From Myroides marinus (GTDB taxonomy: Bacteria; Bacteroidota; Bacteroidia; Flavobacteriales; Flavobacteriaceae), in contig NZ_FNYS01000020.1 of NCBI RefSeq assembly GCF_900109075.1, positions 1-54,122 of the forward strand: 54,122 bases of DNA, read 5' to 3'. Below the pieces are notes generated by a model. That model did no database searches. It had not been told where the DNA came from and saw only the letters and a list, made by a program, of their open reading frames with translations. Positions 8,747 to 17,044 of the stretch are shown here, in pieces. The translations under genes and the position numbers were made by a program. Numbering within the stretch: the first letter of the stretch is position 1; the number at the start of each line of letters is the position of its first letter.

Positions 8747-10201
8747 TTAGTCCTTCTTCAATATCTTTCTAATCTTAATATCAAATGCTGCATATAACAA
8801 AGTCACAAATGGACTTAGATAGTTAAAGAATGCATATGGTAAATAAGTCATCGTAGGGATACCTAATACTCCTGAATGATATGCTCCACAAGTATTCCAT
8901 GGAATTAGCACAGAAGTCACTGTTCCAGAGTCTTCTAGTGTACGGCTCAAGTTTTCAGGTGCTAGCCCTTTAGCTTTATATGCATCAGAGAACATCTTTC
9001 CAGGTACTACAATAGATAAGTATTGATCAGATGTCATAATATTAATCGCTAAACAACTCGCAACTGTACTAGCAAATAAACCAAATACATTACTAGCTAT
9101 ATTTAATAAGGCTTGTGATATTTTTTGTAAAGCTCCTATAGCTTCCATTGCTCCTCCGAAGAACATAGCACATAAGATCAACCACACAGTATTTAACATA
9201 CTTGCCATTCCTCCTGCTTCAAATAACCCGTTCAAGCTCTCTAAAGGAGATAATATTCTAATATCCGTAGTCAATGCTAACATCACACCTTTATAAGCAG
9301 TATAAAAATCAAATGTATTTCCTCCTGCTACTTCTACTACGATATTTGGTTGGAATATTAAAGCAAAAAACCCTCCTAGTAAAGTTCCTATTAATAGTGC
9401 TGCGATTGGTTGAACCTTCTTAACAATTAAAAACACAACAAACACAGGTACTATAAATAATATAGGTGTAACATTAAAGGTATCTGATATAGCATTTAAT
9501 GTAGCTGAAGTATCTACATCTCCATTCACACCGTACATCAATCCTAAAATCACAAAGATAATTAACGTAACCACATAAGTAGGTACTGTCGTAAACAACA
9601 TATATCTAATATGAGTGAACAAATCTGTACCAGCCATCACTGGTGCTAGATTAGTAGTATCTGATAAGGGTGATAATTTATCTCCAAAGTAAGCTCCTGA
9701 TATTACAGCCCCTCCTATCATACCTATTGGCATTCCTAATGCGTTACCAATACCTACTAATGCAATACCTACAGTAGCTGATGTAGTCCAAGAACTTCCT
9801 GTAGCAATAGAAATTATAGATGTAATAATCAAACAAGCAGGTAAATAAATAGCAGGATGAAGTATCTGTAAACCATAATAAATCATCGTTGGAATAATTC
9901 CACTTAATAGCCACGTCCCTGATAAAGCTCCCACTAATAGTAAAATAAATACTGCACTTGAAGTATCTCTCACATTGTTTATAATCTGAGTTAATACTTT
10001 GTCATAACTCACTCTGTTAAACAACCCTACTAATGTAGCAATAGATCCTCCAATAAGTAAAATGAATTGATTCGTCCCAGACAGAGCGTCATCCCGGAAT
10101 ACATACACATTCACAGCTAATAATGCTACTAAAATAATAACAGGTATTAGCGATTGAAACAATGTAATTGGTTTTTCCACTTTGTCTTGAATTTTACTCA
10201 T
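8747..10201 (-). CDS. nhaC: Na+/H+ antiporter, NhaC family
   Basis: Inner-membrane carrier expected to export sodium in exchange for protons. The 484 residues contain roughly eleven or twelve hydrophobic helices from residue 15 to 475. NhaC-type segments include ISIATGSSWTTSATVGIALVG, GAVISGAYFGDKLSPLSDTTN and LEDSGTVTSVLIPWNTCGAY. The paired motifs with D and T residues in broken helices are what the family uses for ion binding. It is monocistronic, with its own terminator. Some NhaC relatives exchange malate for lactate (MleN) or transport other solutes, so the substrate is inferred from family. Confidence 0.9.
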   Translation of the reverse strand: MSKIQDKVEKPITLFQSLIPVIILVALLAVNVYVFRDDALSGTNQFILLIGGSIATLVGLFNRVSYDKVLTQIINNVRDTSSAVFILLLVGALSGTWLLSGIIPTMIYYGLQILHPAIYLPACLIITSIISIATGSSWTTSATVGIALVGIGNALGMPIGMIGGAVISGAYFGDKLSPLSDTTNLAPVMAGTDLFTHIRYMLFTTVPTYVVTLIIFVILGLMYGVNGDVDTSATLNAISDTFNVTPILFIVPVFVVFLIVKKVQPIAALLIGTLLGGFFALIFQPNIVVEVAGGNTFDFYTAYKGVMLALTTDIRILSPLESLNGLFEAGGMASMLNTVWLILCAMFFGGAMEAIGALQKISQALLNIASNVFGLFASTVASCLAINIMTSDQYLSIVVPGKMFSDAYKAKGLAPENLSRTLEDSGTVTSVLIPWNTCGAYHSGVLGIPTMTYLPYAFFNYLSPFVTLLYAAFDIKIRKILKKD

Positions 10202-10396
10202 TTGTTTTAAAACTTAAAATTTATTTGGTGCGAAAATAACTAATTTAGAGACATACCCCTTATAAAATACAAACTATTACAATTTCCTTACCAAAAAACT
10301 AAATTTTATTATATTGATTTTTAGTTTATTATAAACCATTAATAGAATTATAGGTTATAAGTATTAAAAAATATTGTTAAAAACAAAAGTAATTTA

Positions 10397-10549
10397 TATA
10401 TTTACTACATACTATAAAGTAATTTATATGTATTCTTTATGCTTAATCTCTAAAAGGAGAATAGTATTTAGATATAAAATATTGTTGTTTTGATGTTTTT
10501 AGAGGACATCATATTAAGCTACTTATCTATTAAATAAGTAGCTTTTTTT
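10397..10549 (+). ncRNA. Candidate small RNA with its own promoter and terminator
   Basis: In the gene-free stretch 10202-10594, TTG (10374-10376), 20 bases, then TATATTTA (10397-10404, 7 of 8 to the consensus) forms a promoter-like pair. At 10516-10544 there is an 11-bp perfect hairpin followed by seven T, a canonical rightward terminator. No gene on the plus strand lies between them, and the next gene to the left is on the other strand. The implied transcript, about 10411-10549, also contains a TGATGT/ACATCA hairpin at 10491-10512. No RNA family was recognised. A 14-codon reading frame from 10493 runs into the terminator stem and looks accidental. Confidence 0.4.
10516..10549 (+). terminator. 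Orphan rightward terminator
   Basis: AAGCTACTTAT (10516-10526) and ATAAGTAGCTT (10534-10544) pair perfectly, followed by a T-run to 10549. It precedes the bestrophin promoter and has no coding gene to terminate. Confidence 0.85.
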
Positions 10550-10561
10550 ATGTTTTCACTT

Positions 10562-10569
10562 TACCTTTG
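10562..10569 (+). promoter_or_regulatory. -7 element of the bestrophin promoter
   Basis: TACCTTTG matches TAnnTTTG. Transcription would begin near 10575, which excludes a start codon at 10550 and supports the ATG at 10595. Confidence 0.6.
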
Positions 10570-10594
10570 TTTCTCTTCAATAAAAACAACAATT

Positions 10595-11521
10595 ATGATC
10601 GTTAGAAACAAGAAACATATTCTTCAGATGCTGTTTATCTGGAAAGGTTCTGTTCTTAAAAAAATATTCCCTACACTAGTTGCTATATTTATTTTTTCAT
10701 GGATAGTTTACTTTGCTCACTATCACTTTCCTGATGTTATTATTCCTCTTAATGTAGGAGCTTTTGCTTTAGTTGGTATCTCCTTAGCTATCTTCTTAGG
10801 GTTTTGTAATAGTGCTGCTTATGATCGATTTTGGGAAGGAAGAAAACAATGGGGTAGTTTAGTCATACACTCCCGTTCACTTGCTTTTCAAATCCAAAAT
10901 TATATAGAAGAGAACCCACAATTCACAAAAAAAGAAAAACAAGAAGGTATCAAACTAATTATCGCCTTCTGTTATTTATTAAATAAGCAACTTAGAGAAA
11001 AGGTAGACTACGAATCAGTTCGTCAATATCTTAGCCCTGAAGTGTACGAAACTATGCTTACTAAAAAATTTAAGCCTGCTTATATACTTAATGAATTAAC
11101 CAAGTGGATTGCTGATCAACAGAAAGCTGGTCGAATAGATACTATTATGCAGTCTAAGATAGATGATAATATAGGAGAACTATCTATTGTATTGGGAGCT
11201 TGTGAACGAATCGTACATACTAAGATTCCATTTGTTTACTTTGTCATCTTACACAGAACAGTGTATGTATATTGTTTTATTCTGCCTTTTGGTCTTATTG
11301 ATTTGATTATTTGGACCATGCCGTTCTTTGTTACTTTTGTTGCTTACACCTTTATCGCTTTAGATGCAGTAGTTGCAGAGATTGCAGAACCGTTTGGTGA
11401 AGAGGAGAATGACCTAGCCTTAGATCAGATGTGTGCTAATATAGCTTACTCATTAAGCGAGATATCAGATATGCCTTTACCAGAACTAATTACTCCAGAT
11501 AAAAACTATATTGTGAGATAA
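10595..11521 (+). CDS. Bestrophin-family (UPF0187) membrane protein, putative anion channel
   Basis: A 308-residue member of the bacterial bestrophin-like family, whose characterised relatives are pentameric ion channels. Membrane segments lie at about 20-45 (LKKIFPTLVAIFIFSWIVYF), 50-75 and a pair at 210-255. Between them comes a soluble helical region. Family hallmarks visible are FCNSAAYDRFWEGRKQWGSLV near residue 80 and VVAEIAEPFGEEENDLALDQM near 265. The reading frame is open upstream to an ATG at 10550, but that start lies before the likely transcription start, so the ATG at 10595 (MIVRNKKHI) is preferred. The gene is transcribed alone. Ion selectivity cannot be read from the sequence. 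Confidence 0.9.
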   Translation: MIVRNKKHILQMLFIWKGSVLKKIFPTLVAIFIFSWIVYFAHYHFPDVIIPLNVGAFALVGISLAIFLGFCNSAAYDRFWEGRKQWGSLVIHSRSLAFQIQNYIEENPQFTKKEKQEGIKLIIAFCYLLNKQLREKVDYESVRQYLSPEVYETMLTKKFKPAYILNELTKWIADQQKAGRIDTIMQSKIDDNIGELSIVLGACERIVHTKIPFVYFVILHRTVYVYCFILPFGLIDLIIWTMPFFVTFVAYTFIALDAVVAEIAEPFGEEENDLALDQMCANIAYSLSEISDMPLPELITPDKNYIVR

Positions 11522-11536
11522 CAATACACTATAAAT

Positions 11537-11579
11537 AATAAAGCCCTTGTAACTATAGTTTTTACAAGGGCTTTATTAT
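11537..11579. terminator. Bidirectional terminator after the bestrophin gene
   Basis: AATAAAGCCCTTGTAA pairs with TTACAAGGGCTTTATT, with A- and T-rich flanks on both sides, 15 bases after the bestrophin stop codon. Confidence 0.9.
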
Positions 11580-11601
11580 TATAAACAGAAACAGAAACAA
11601 A

Positions 11602-11628
11602 TAAAAAAGCACCTCTCACGAAGTGCTT
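11602..11628 (-). terminator. Terminator of the first 66-residue gene
   Basis: AAGCAC (11608-11613) and GTGCTT (11623-11628) form a short stem followed by TTTTTTAT on the minus strand, 10 bases after the stop codon. Nearly the same sequence follows the paralogue at 12103-12131. Confidence 0.75.
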
Positions 11629-11638
11629 CTTATTGTAT

Positions 11639-11839
11639 TTATGCGTTAATTAAATTTAATGATTCTTGTAATTCTGGTTTTCCTTTTACGAATCCGTTCA
11701 CCCATTCCCCTAATTGTTCTACATCATAAGGTAATAATTGATTAATAGCCTTGTGAAGTTCTTTGTAAAACAGTTTAGGATCAAAGCTAACATTTTCTAA
11801 TATTGTCTTAGCGAAATCAAACATTAAACGTGTTTTCAT
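11639..11839 (-). CDS. 66-residue conserved protein, copy A of a tandem pair
   Basis: A short, probably cytoplasmic, helical protein: MFDFAKTILENVSFDPKLFY, then a helix KELHKAINQLLPYDVEQL, then an amphipathic end rich in W, K and E. It has no cysteine, signal peptide or membrane helix. About 49 of 66 residues are identical to copy B, whose stop codon lies exactly 500 bases away. The purifying pattern (core FDF-TILENVSFDPKLFYKEL identical) shows that both copies are real genes. Its leader ends ACAGAT-ATG just as in copy B. I do not recognise a function. Confidence 0.85.
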   Translation of the reverse strand: MKTRLMFDFAKTILENVSFDPKLFYKELHKAINQLLPYDVEQLGEWVNGFVKGKPELQESLNLINA

Positions 11840-12102
11840 ATCTGTAATTTTTTATCTTACTACATAGTAAACATACTCAATTAAAAAGTTATTACTCGTT
11901 TTTTCCTCAGACTTTAATACAATTTTAGCAATTAATATTGTATTCTCATTTTATACCAATAATCACTAAATAATATTTACTTACAATCTCTTTTACTAAA
12001 TTTCTTCCATTAAATATTACACGCTATTTTCTTTGTCTTAAAAAATCCTTAGCAATTTTTGATCAATTCTCTCTAACTAATTCTAAGATGTTGTTTAAGC
12101 AC

Positions 12103-12131
12103 AAAAAAAAGCACCTCATACTGAAGTGCTT
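12103..12131 (-). terminator. Terminator of the second 66-residue gene
   Basis: AAGCAC (12109-12114) pairs with GTGCTT (12126-12131). The minus-strand tail has eight T after the stem. It is closely similar to the terminator of copy A. Confidence 0.75.
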
Positions 12132-12138
12132 CCTATAA

Positions 12139-12339
12139 TTATACATTAACTAATTCTAATGATTTTTCAAGTTCTGGCTTCTCTTTCACATAACCTGTTA
12201 CCCATTCAGTTAATTGCTCTAAATCATACGGTAATAGATTTTGGATAGCCTTTTGTAATTCTTTATAAAACAACTTTGGATCAAAACTAACATTCTCTAA
12301 TATAGTTCTAGCAAAGTCGAACATTGTTTTTCTTTTCAT
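12139..12339 (-). CDS. 66-residue conserved protein, copy B of a tandem pair
   Basis: Paralogue of the protein at 11639-11839 with the same length and layout: MKRKTMFDFARTILENVSFD, a central KELQKAIQNLLPYDLEQLTEW and an acidic-basic C-terminus. About 17 residues differ, mostly conservatively (V/L, F/Y, I/V). It has a good promoter of its own (TTG, 20 bases, TAAGTTTG), unlike copy A, where the best match is TATGTTTA. The two may therefore be expressed under different conditions. Function unknown; no neighbour gives a strong hint. Confidence 0.85.
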   Translation of the reverse strand: MKRKTMFDFARTILENVSFDPKLFYKELQKAIQNLLPYDLEQLTEWVTGYVKEKPELEKSLELVNV

Positions 12340-12366
12340 ATCTGTAGTACTATTGTATCACTTTAT

Positions 12367-12397
12367 CAAACTTAACAAATACTCAACAATACAGCAA
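12367..12397 (-). promoter_or_regulatory. Promoter of the second 66-residue gene
   Basis: Minus-strand TAAGTTTG (12367-12374) with TTG (12395-12397) 20 bases upstream. The leader would be about 20 bases. Beyond this and the hairpin at 12594-12640, I see nothing in the AT-rich stretch 12340-12738. Confidence 0.65.
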
Positions 12398-12593
12398 AAA
12401 TAAAAACACTTTTATCAAAATTTTAATCATTTATATATATTATAAATTTTTAAAACTTAAATAACAAAACAATCTCATCAAACACACGTATATTATAACA
12501 GAATAACAATTACAGAAACATAACTTCGCAAAATATGCATTAAGCCTTTTTTATACTATGCCCAAATCTATATTTATCTCAAATATTAAAATA

Positions 12594-12640
12594 TAAAAAA
12601 AGCTCTGATTATAAATACATCTAGTATCTATAATAGAGCT
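12594..12640 (-). terminator. Terminator after the CBS-domain gene
   Basis: AGCTCTGATTATA (12601-12613) pairs with TATAATAGAGCT (12629-12640) with one bulged base. On the minus strand it is followed by TTTTTTTATAT. It is about 100 bases beyond the CBS gene stop, so that messenger would carry a fairly long 3' end. Confidence 0.7.
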
Positions 12641-12738
12641 CATTTTATTCGCTTGGAAATCTTTTCGACCGATTAATCCTGCTTAATATACTTTAAAAGA
12701 TGTATCTATAAAATTATACATACACACTTACTTATTTT

Positions 12739-13173
12739 TTATTGAGAATACTGCTTTAAGAAGTATTTTAATAAATCTGTTGTTGTTACTATTCCTCTAA
12801 GCATATTATCTTCATCAACAATTGGTATTGAGTGAAAACTCTGCTTAGATAATATCTCAGTAACTTCTTTTATAGTCGCTGTAGGAAGTGCACTAACCAC
12901 AACTTTAGCCATTACTTGTCTAATAGAGTACATATCATATACTACTGAAGACACATCCATAAAATCATCTTCATCATCTAATACATCAGCATAACTAATT
13001 TTCAATAGATCCGAGTAACTCAATACACCTATTAGCTTATCCTCTTCAACTATTGGAATATGCCTAATTTTATGCTTCTTAAACAACTTTTCAGCGTCAT
13101 ATAGACTATTTGACAACGTTAGAGTGATTAACTCCTTAGTCATAATTTCTGCAACTGGAACATTTTGTTTCAT
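12739..13173 (-). CDS. Protein with two CBS domains
   Basis: A 144-residue stand-alone Bateman module. CBS 1 spans about residues 8-65, with VAEIMTKELITLTLSNSLYDA and HIPIVEEDKLIGVLSYSDLLK. CBS 2 spans about 85-142, with VMAKVVVSALPTATIKEVTEI and SIPIVDEDNMLRGIVTTTDLL. Each carries the usual IPIV-D/E-x-L-x-G-x-(V/I)-(S/T)xxDLL ending that binds adenine nucleotides. A charged loop, DVLDDEDDFMD, joins them. There is no fused catalytic domain, so it probably acts as a nucleotide-sensing regulator of an unknown partner. It is transcribed alone. Confidence 0.93.
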   Translation of the reverse strand: MKQNVPVAEIMTKELITLTLSNSLYDAEKLFKKHKIRHIPIVEEDKLIGVLSYSDLLKISYADVLDDEDDFMDVSSVVYDMYSIRQVMAKVVVSALPTATIKEVTEILSKQSFHSIPIVDEDNMLRGIVTTTDLLKYFLKQYSQ

Positions 13174-13412
13174 AACAAACTGATTTTAGTTAGACAACAA
13201 CTATGTGATAAAGTCACTTTTTGACATAAAAATATCATCGACCTTATCTTTCCTAAATTTAATAAAACACATCGACTTTAACAAATAAAACACCATATTT
13301 AAAACAAATCAACCATAACACAATCAACACATTAACAAAATACTACATGCCATATTATTTCATTATAGTAATACTTCTGAATTCGAACAACAATACAACC
13401 ATCTAAAGCAAA

Positions 13413-13440
13413 AAAAAGCACTCTAAAAAGAGTGCTTTTT
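13413..13440 (-). terminator. Terminator of the WG-repeat lipoprotein gene
   Basis: AAAAAGCACTCT and AGAGTGCTTTTT form a perfect 12-bp stem around four A, with a further T-run on the minus strand, 15 bases past the stop codon. Confidence 0.92.
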
Positions 13441-13454
13441 GTAAACCTAATTTG

Positions 13455-15800
13455 CTATATTTCTTTTCCTTCACTATTCAAAATAACGGTTACACCTGCT
13501 CTTGTGGCTTGAGCTCTACCGTCTTTAAATAGACCTATGTAGTCATATCTATTTGCCTCTACTATAATCACTCCTTTTGCATTCATCACTCCTTTATAAG
13601 ACCCTAAAGTCATTCTCACAGTATTATCTTCTCTATTAAAGCGTTCCACTTTATCGTATTTTGCTTTAGCTATTTCAGTTCCAGACTTATTCACTATTCC
13701 CCATTTACCATTTACTAAATAAGAAGCATATCCATTGAATAAATTATCAGCATCTTCTATACTTCCAGGTTTAAATAACTCGGCACCAGTCGCATAATTC
13801 ACTACTGTAATATGATCTTGATATCTAACCTTTGCTAAACCATCTACTACTTGATTATAATCAGGCATTTCATATCTAGCATCTACTTTGATCAGTCCTT
13901 GACTATTGGCAAATCCATATAGGCCTCCTTTTATTAATGTTGTATGATCATCATCTTTATGTCTAATAATACGGTCATAAGTAGCTCCAATTACTTTTAC
14001 ACCTTGTTTATTCATCAAACCAAATAAACCATCATAAGAAAAGACTGATACCTCTGTACCTGAGAAATTAAACATCTCTTTATACTTAGCATCTTCATAA
14101 TAACTTAGATTATCTGTAGCAAATCCATGTAATGCGCCTTTCTCCTCTCCGTTTCTTAATAAGATTACTCCATTAGTGTAATCAGGTATAATATGATTAT
14201 AATTAGACTCAAGCTTTTTACCATTCTGAGTATAGATATTAAACCAAGTAGTATCTACCTTTAAGATTCTATTCATCTTACTATCTGGGGCAGAAATATT
14301 CTTATAATCAGTAGCTAATACTTCTTTCCATTCCCTATTTATTAAACCATAAGATAAAGTAGGAGTCATCACAATAGCTTTATTATCTTTTTCAAATTGT
14401 GCTATATCTGAATATTTATCAGCTTCTATTAAAATACGAGCCGTCACATCCGCTAATCCAACATACATTCCTCTACCTAATTTGTAATGCCCTCCTTCTT
14501 CGATACTCAATAGCGTTATAGTCAAATACGGTTCTGCAAACTTCTCCTTAAACTTTTTGTCTAATAAATTATACATCCCACCTGGATGTTGTACAATTAC
14601 AAGGTTATTTCTATCGTAGTTTTCTATTTTACGGTAGATAGGTTCTAACACCACATGACTAGTTAAATCAAATAACCCCTCTAACTTACCAAACCCTTCT
14701 ATATTGTCATAGATACGAACAGTCCCTTGATCTTCTGTAATATTAATGTCTACATATTTTACAGGAAGTACTACTTTCCAACTTAAGTCAGCTAGACCTA
14801 TTCTACCTTCTTTAAATAACTTAGTCATTTTATATGATAGTAACTCTCCTATATTATCATATTCAGTAGGTAGTACTACTTTCCATTCTTTATTGATTAC
14901 TCCCCACTTCTTATCTTTTCGTACTCGAGCAAATCCTTCTTCATTAAATACAGTAATATCATCATATATAGGCTCTAACAAGACTTTGTAGTCTCTACCC
15001 AATATCCCCCATTTATCACCTACTTTAATACGTGCAAAATTTTGTTCATCGAAGTCTTTAATCTCATCATAGATTGGTTCTACTACCACTTTATAATTCT
15101 TATCTATGAATCCCCACTTCTCTCCGACTTTTAGTTTTGCAACTCCTGACTTATCAAACTCAAATATTTTAAAATCATAGTCAAAACGTGGAGATATAAC
15201 TTCTTGCCAATTTTTATTTAACAATCCCCATTTACCATCTAACACTATTTTATAAGTTGCCTCCTTCTCATCCTTAGACTCTTCTATTAAATCGTATTTA
15301 GGTTTAATAACTAACTTCCAATCTTTATCTATAATTCCAAACTTATTTTCAGATTGTACCTTTACATATTGTTTGTCATAGTATCCAAATACCTTATCAA
15401 ATATAGGCTCTACCTTCTCTTCTCCTTTAGTATTGATAATACCGCTCTTCTCTAACTTAATCACAGTAGCATATCCCTCGCCACTAAAGTCTTCTATATT
15501 ATTATAGGTTGGGTCAATAACAGTCTTACCTAGCATATTGATTAATCCCCAAAGTTTGGTTTTCTTTACTCGTGCAATCTTATGACTATCGAAATCCTTT
15601 ACTTCCTCATATTGAGGAACTACCACTACTACGTTAGCCTGAGGATCTCTAAATCCCCATAAGCCACGCTCTTGGAATGGTACTAAAATCTTAGGTTCAT
15701 AATCAGGTTTAGGTGCTGGTTTATCTTTCTTACCACCATCGTCATTGCTACAAGAGAATGACAATGCTCCTAGAAACATTAGTAAGATAATTTTTTTCAT
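13455..15800 (-). CDS. WG-repeat lipoprotein
   Basis: A 781-residue predicted surface or outer-membrane lipoprotein. The signal peptide ends in LSFSC (Cys17), followed by SNDDGG, an acidic stretch like the export signals that send Bacteroidota lipoproteins to the cell surface. The rest is built from more than a dozen WG (KWG-like) repeats of 35-50 residues. Examples are LWGFRDPQANVVVVPQYEEV, KWGLLNKNWQEVISPRFDYD and KWGVINKEWKVVLPTEYDNI; the later repeats are degenerate, with FG or YG. WG repeats are thought to bind other proteins or cell-wall material, but no function is established. It has its own promoter and terminator. Confidence 0.93.
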   Translation of the reverse strand: MKKIILLMFLGALSFSCSNDDGGKKDKPAPKPDYEPKILVPFQERGLWGFRDPQANVVVVVPQYEEVKDFDSHKIARVKKTKLWGLINMLGKTVIDPTYNNIEDFSGEGYATVIKLEKSGIINTKGEEKVEPIFDKVFGYYDKQYVKVQSENKFGIIDKDWKLVIKPKYDLIEESKDEKEATYKIVLDGKWGLLNKNWQEVISPRFDYDFKIFEFDKSGVAKLKVGEKWGFIDKNYKVVVEPIYDEIKDFDEQNFARIKVGDKWGILGRDYKVLLEPIYDDITVFNEEGFARVRKDKKWGVINKEWKVVLPTEYDNIGELLSYKMTKLFKEGRIGLADLSWKVVLPVKYVDINITEDQGTVRIYDNIEGFGKLEGLFDLTSHVVLEPIYRKIENYDRNNLVIVQHPGGMYNLLDKKFKEKFAEPYLTITLLSIEEGGHYKLGRGMYVGLADVTARILIEADKYSDIAQFEKDNKAIVMTPTLSYGLINREWKEVLATDYKNISAPDSKMNRILKVDTTWFNIYTQNGKKLESNYNHIIPDYTNGVILLRNGEEKGALHGFATDNLSYYEDAKYKEMFNFSGTEVSVFSYDGLFGLMNKQGVKVIGATYDRIIRHKDDDHTTLIKGGLYGFANSQGLIKVDARYEMPDYNQVVDGLAKVRYQDHITVVNYATGAELFKPGSIEDADNLFNGYASYLVNGKWGIVNKSGTEIAKAKYDKVERFNREDNTVRMTLGSYKGVMNAKGVIIVEANRYDYIGLFKDGRAQATRAGVTVILNSEGKEI

Positions 15801-15836
15801 ATTATACTGAAAGGTTATTTGATTAGTTAACTAGTA

Positions 15837-15867
15837 CAAACATATTATTTTCGTTAAACCAAATATA
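15837..15867 (-). promoter_or_regulatory. Tandem -7 elements upstream of the WG-repeat lipoprotein
   Basis: Two minus-strand TAnnTTTG matches lie 23 bases apart: TATGTTTG (15837-15844) and TATATTTG (15860-15867). The inner one leaves a leader of about 30 bases. The rest of 15868-16014 is plain AT-rich sequence. Confidence 0.5.
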
Positions 15868-16014
15868 AAAAAATTAACAATTATTTACTAATAAATACAA
15901 AACTATCACAACATAAATAACAAATATTAGCATTTAAACCAATACATTAAATACAAAAAAGACACTATAATTAAATATTATAATACCTTTAATTATTTGA
16001 TTATTATATTTTAT

Positions 16015-16965
16015 TTAAGAAATACACACAACTACCCTACCTATTGTATTGCCACTTTCTAACTGTAAATGTGCTTTTTTCATATCTTCAAAAGCAAAAA
16101 CCTGACTAATATGGGGTTTAACAATCCCCTTTTCTAAAAGATTAGCGATGATTTTCATATCCGAACCACTAGAATACACACTCATAAAGCAACTCCCATG
16201 AAGTTTTTTTGCTAGAAACACCCTTTCATCCTCTTCTGTATATCCAGAAGGTAAAACAACTAAAGTACCGAACTCCTTTAATACCTTCACAGATCTTTGT
16301 AAAGTATCTCCACCAATAGCATCCAATACAAAATCAATATTCTCTAATACTTCTTCAAATGATACAGAGCGATAATCTATATGCTCATCTGCTCCTAGAC
16401 TCAATACAAACTCTTTGTTTTTTGAAGATGATGTACCTATTACATATGCACCTAAATACTTTGCCATTAGTACAGCATAATGTCCAACTCCACCTGCAGC
16501 GGCATGTATCAGTACACGATCATTAGGTCGTAATTTACCATAGCTATTAAAAGCCTGCCATGCTGTTAATGCAGCCAATGTTGAAGCGGCAGCTTCCTCA
16601 TAAGTAATATTACCTGGTTTTAAAGCGATATGGCTAGCCGATACAGCAATATACTCTGCATAAGCCTGACCATGCCCAGGAAAATTAACCATACCGAAGA
16701 CAGCATCTCCTACTTTAAACTCTCTAACATACTCTCCTACTTCTTCTATTACACCCGAAAAGTCCCATCCTAAAATAATAGGACTAAACTGTTCTACTAT
16801 TCTAGACATTCCTACCGTACCGGCTCTAGTCATCGCATCTACTGGATTAACACTTAATGCTTTTACCTTTACTAACACTTCACTACTAGCGAGTTTAGGC
16901 TTATCAATATTTTGAATTTGAAGCTGATCCACTCCTCCAAATTCTTTTAACACATATGCTTTCAT
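16015..16965 (-). CDS. Zinc-type alcohol dehydrogenase / quinone oxidoreductase-like MDR enzyme
   Basis: A 316-residue NADPH-dependent medium-chain reductase, probably acting on quinones or other activated carbonyls in the cytoplasm. The N-terminal GroES-like part (1-120) contains MKAYVLKEFGG and GWDFSGVIEEVG. The Rossmann part has HAAAGGVGHYAVLMAKYLGA near residue 150, with the AxxGGVG nucleotide loop, and ends GNTIGRVVV as in the zinc-free quinone oxidoreductases. The frame could be extended to a TTG at 16986, but that codon lies inside the promoter -7 element, so the ATG at 16965 is used. It is transcribed away from an AraC-type gene that starts 79 bases off and may control it. Confidence 0.9.
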   Translation of the reverse strand: MKAYVLKEFGGVDQLQIQNIDKPKLASSEVLVKVKALSVNPVDAMTRAGTVGMSRIVEQFSPIILGWDFSGVIEEVGEYVREFKVGDAVFGMVNFPGHGQAYAEYIAVSASHIALKPGNITYEEAAASTLAALTAWQAFNSYGKLRPNDRVLIHAAAGGVGHYAVLMAKYLGAYVIGTSSSKNKEFVLSLGADEHIDYRSVSFEEVLENIDFVLDAIGGDTLQRSVKVLKEFGTLVVLPSGYTEEDERVFLAKKLHGSCFMSVYSSGSDMKIIANLLEKGIVKPHISQVFAFEDMKKAHLQLESGNTIGRVVVCIS

Positions 16966-16983
16966 ATATTTATTACTTTTGAA

Positions 16984-17012
16984 CAAAAATAAACTGATAT
17001 ACCGATTACAAA
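16984..17012 (-). promoter_or_regulatory. Promoter of the MDR enzyme gene
   Basis: Minus-strand TATTTTTG (16984-16991), with TTTG (17009-17012) 17 bases upstream. The short 79-base space to the divergent AraC gene makes it a likely target of that regulator. Confidence 0.65.
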
Positions 17013-17044
17013 TAGGTATATTTTAATCAAAAAACAGTACATAA

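Noticed and set aside
10493..10537. 14-codon reading frame before the orphan terminator
   Set aside because: It ends within the terminator stem and does not resemble a leader peptide.
10550..10594. Longer bestrophin start at 10550
   Set aside because: The extension lies across the -7 element TACCTTTG, and the ATG at 10595 gives the usual family N-terminus.
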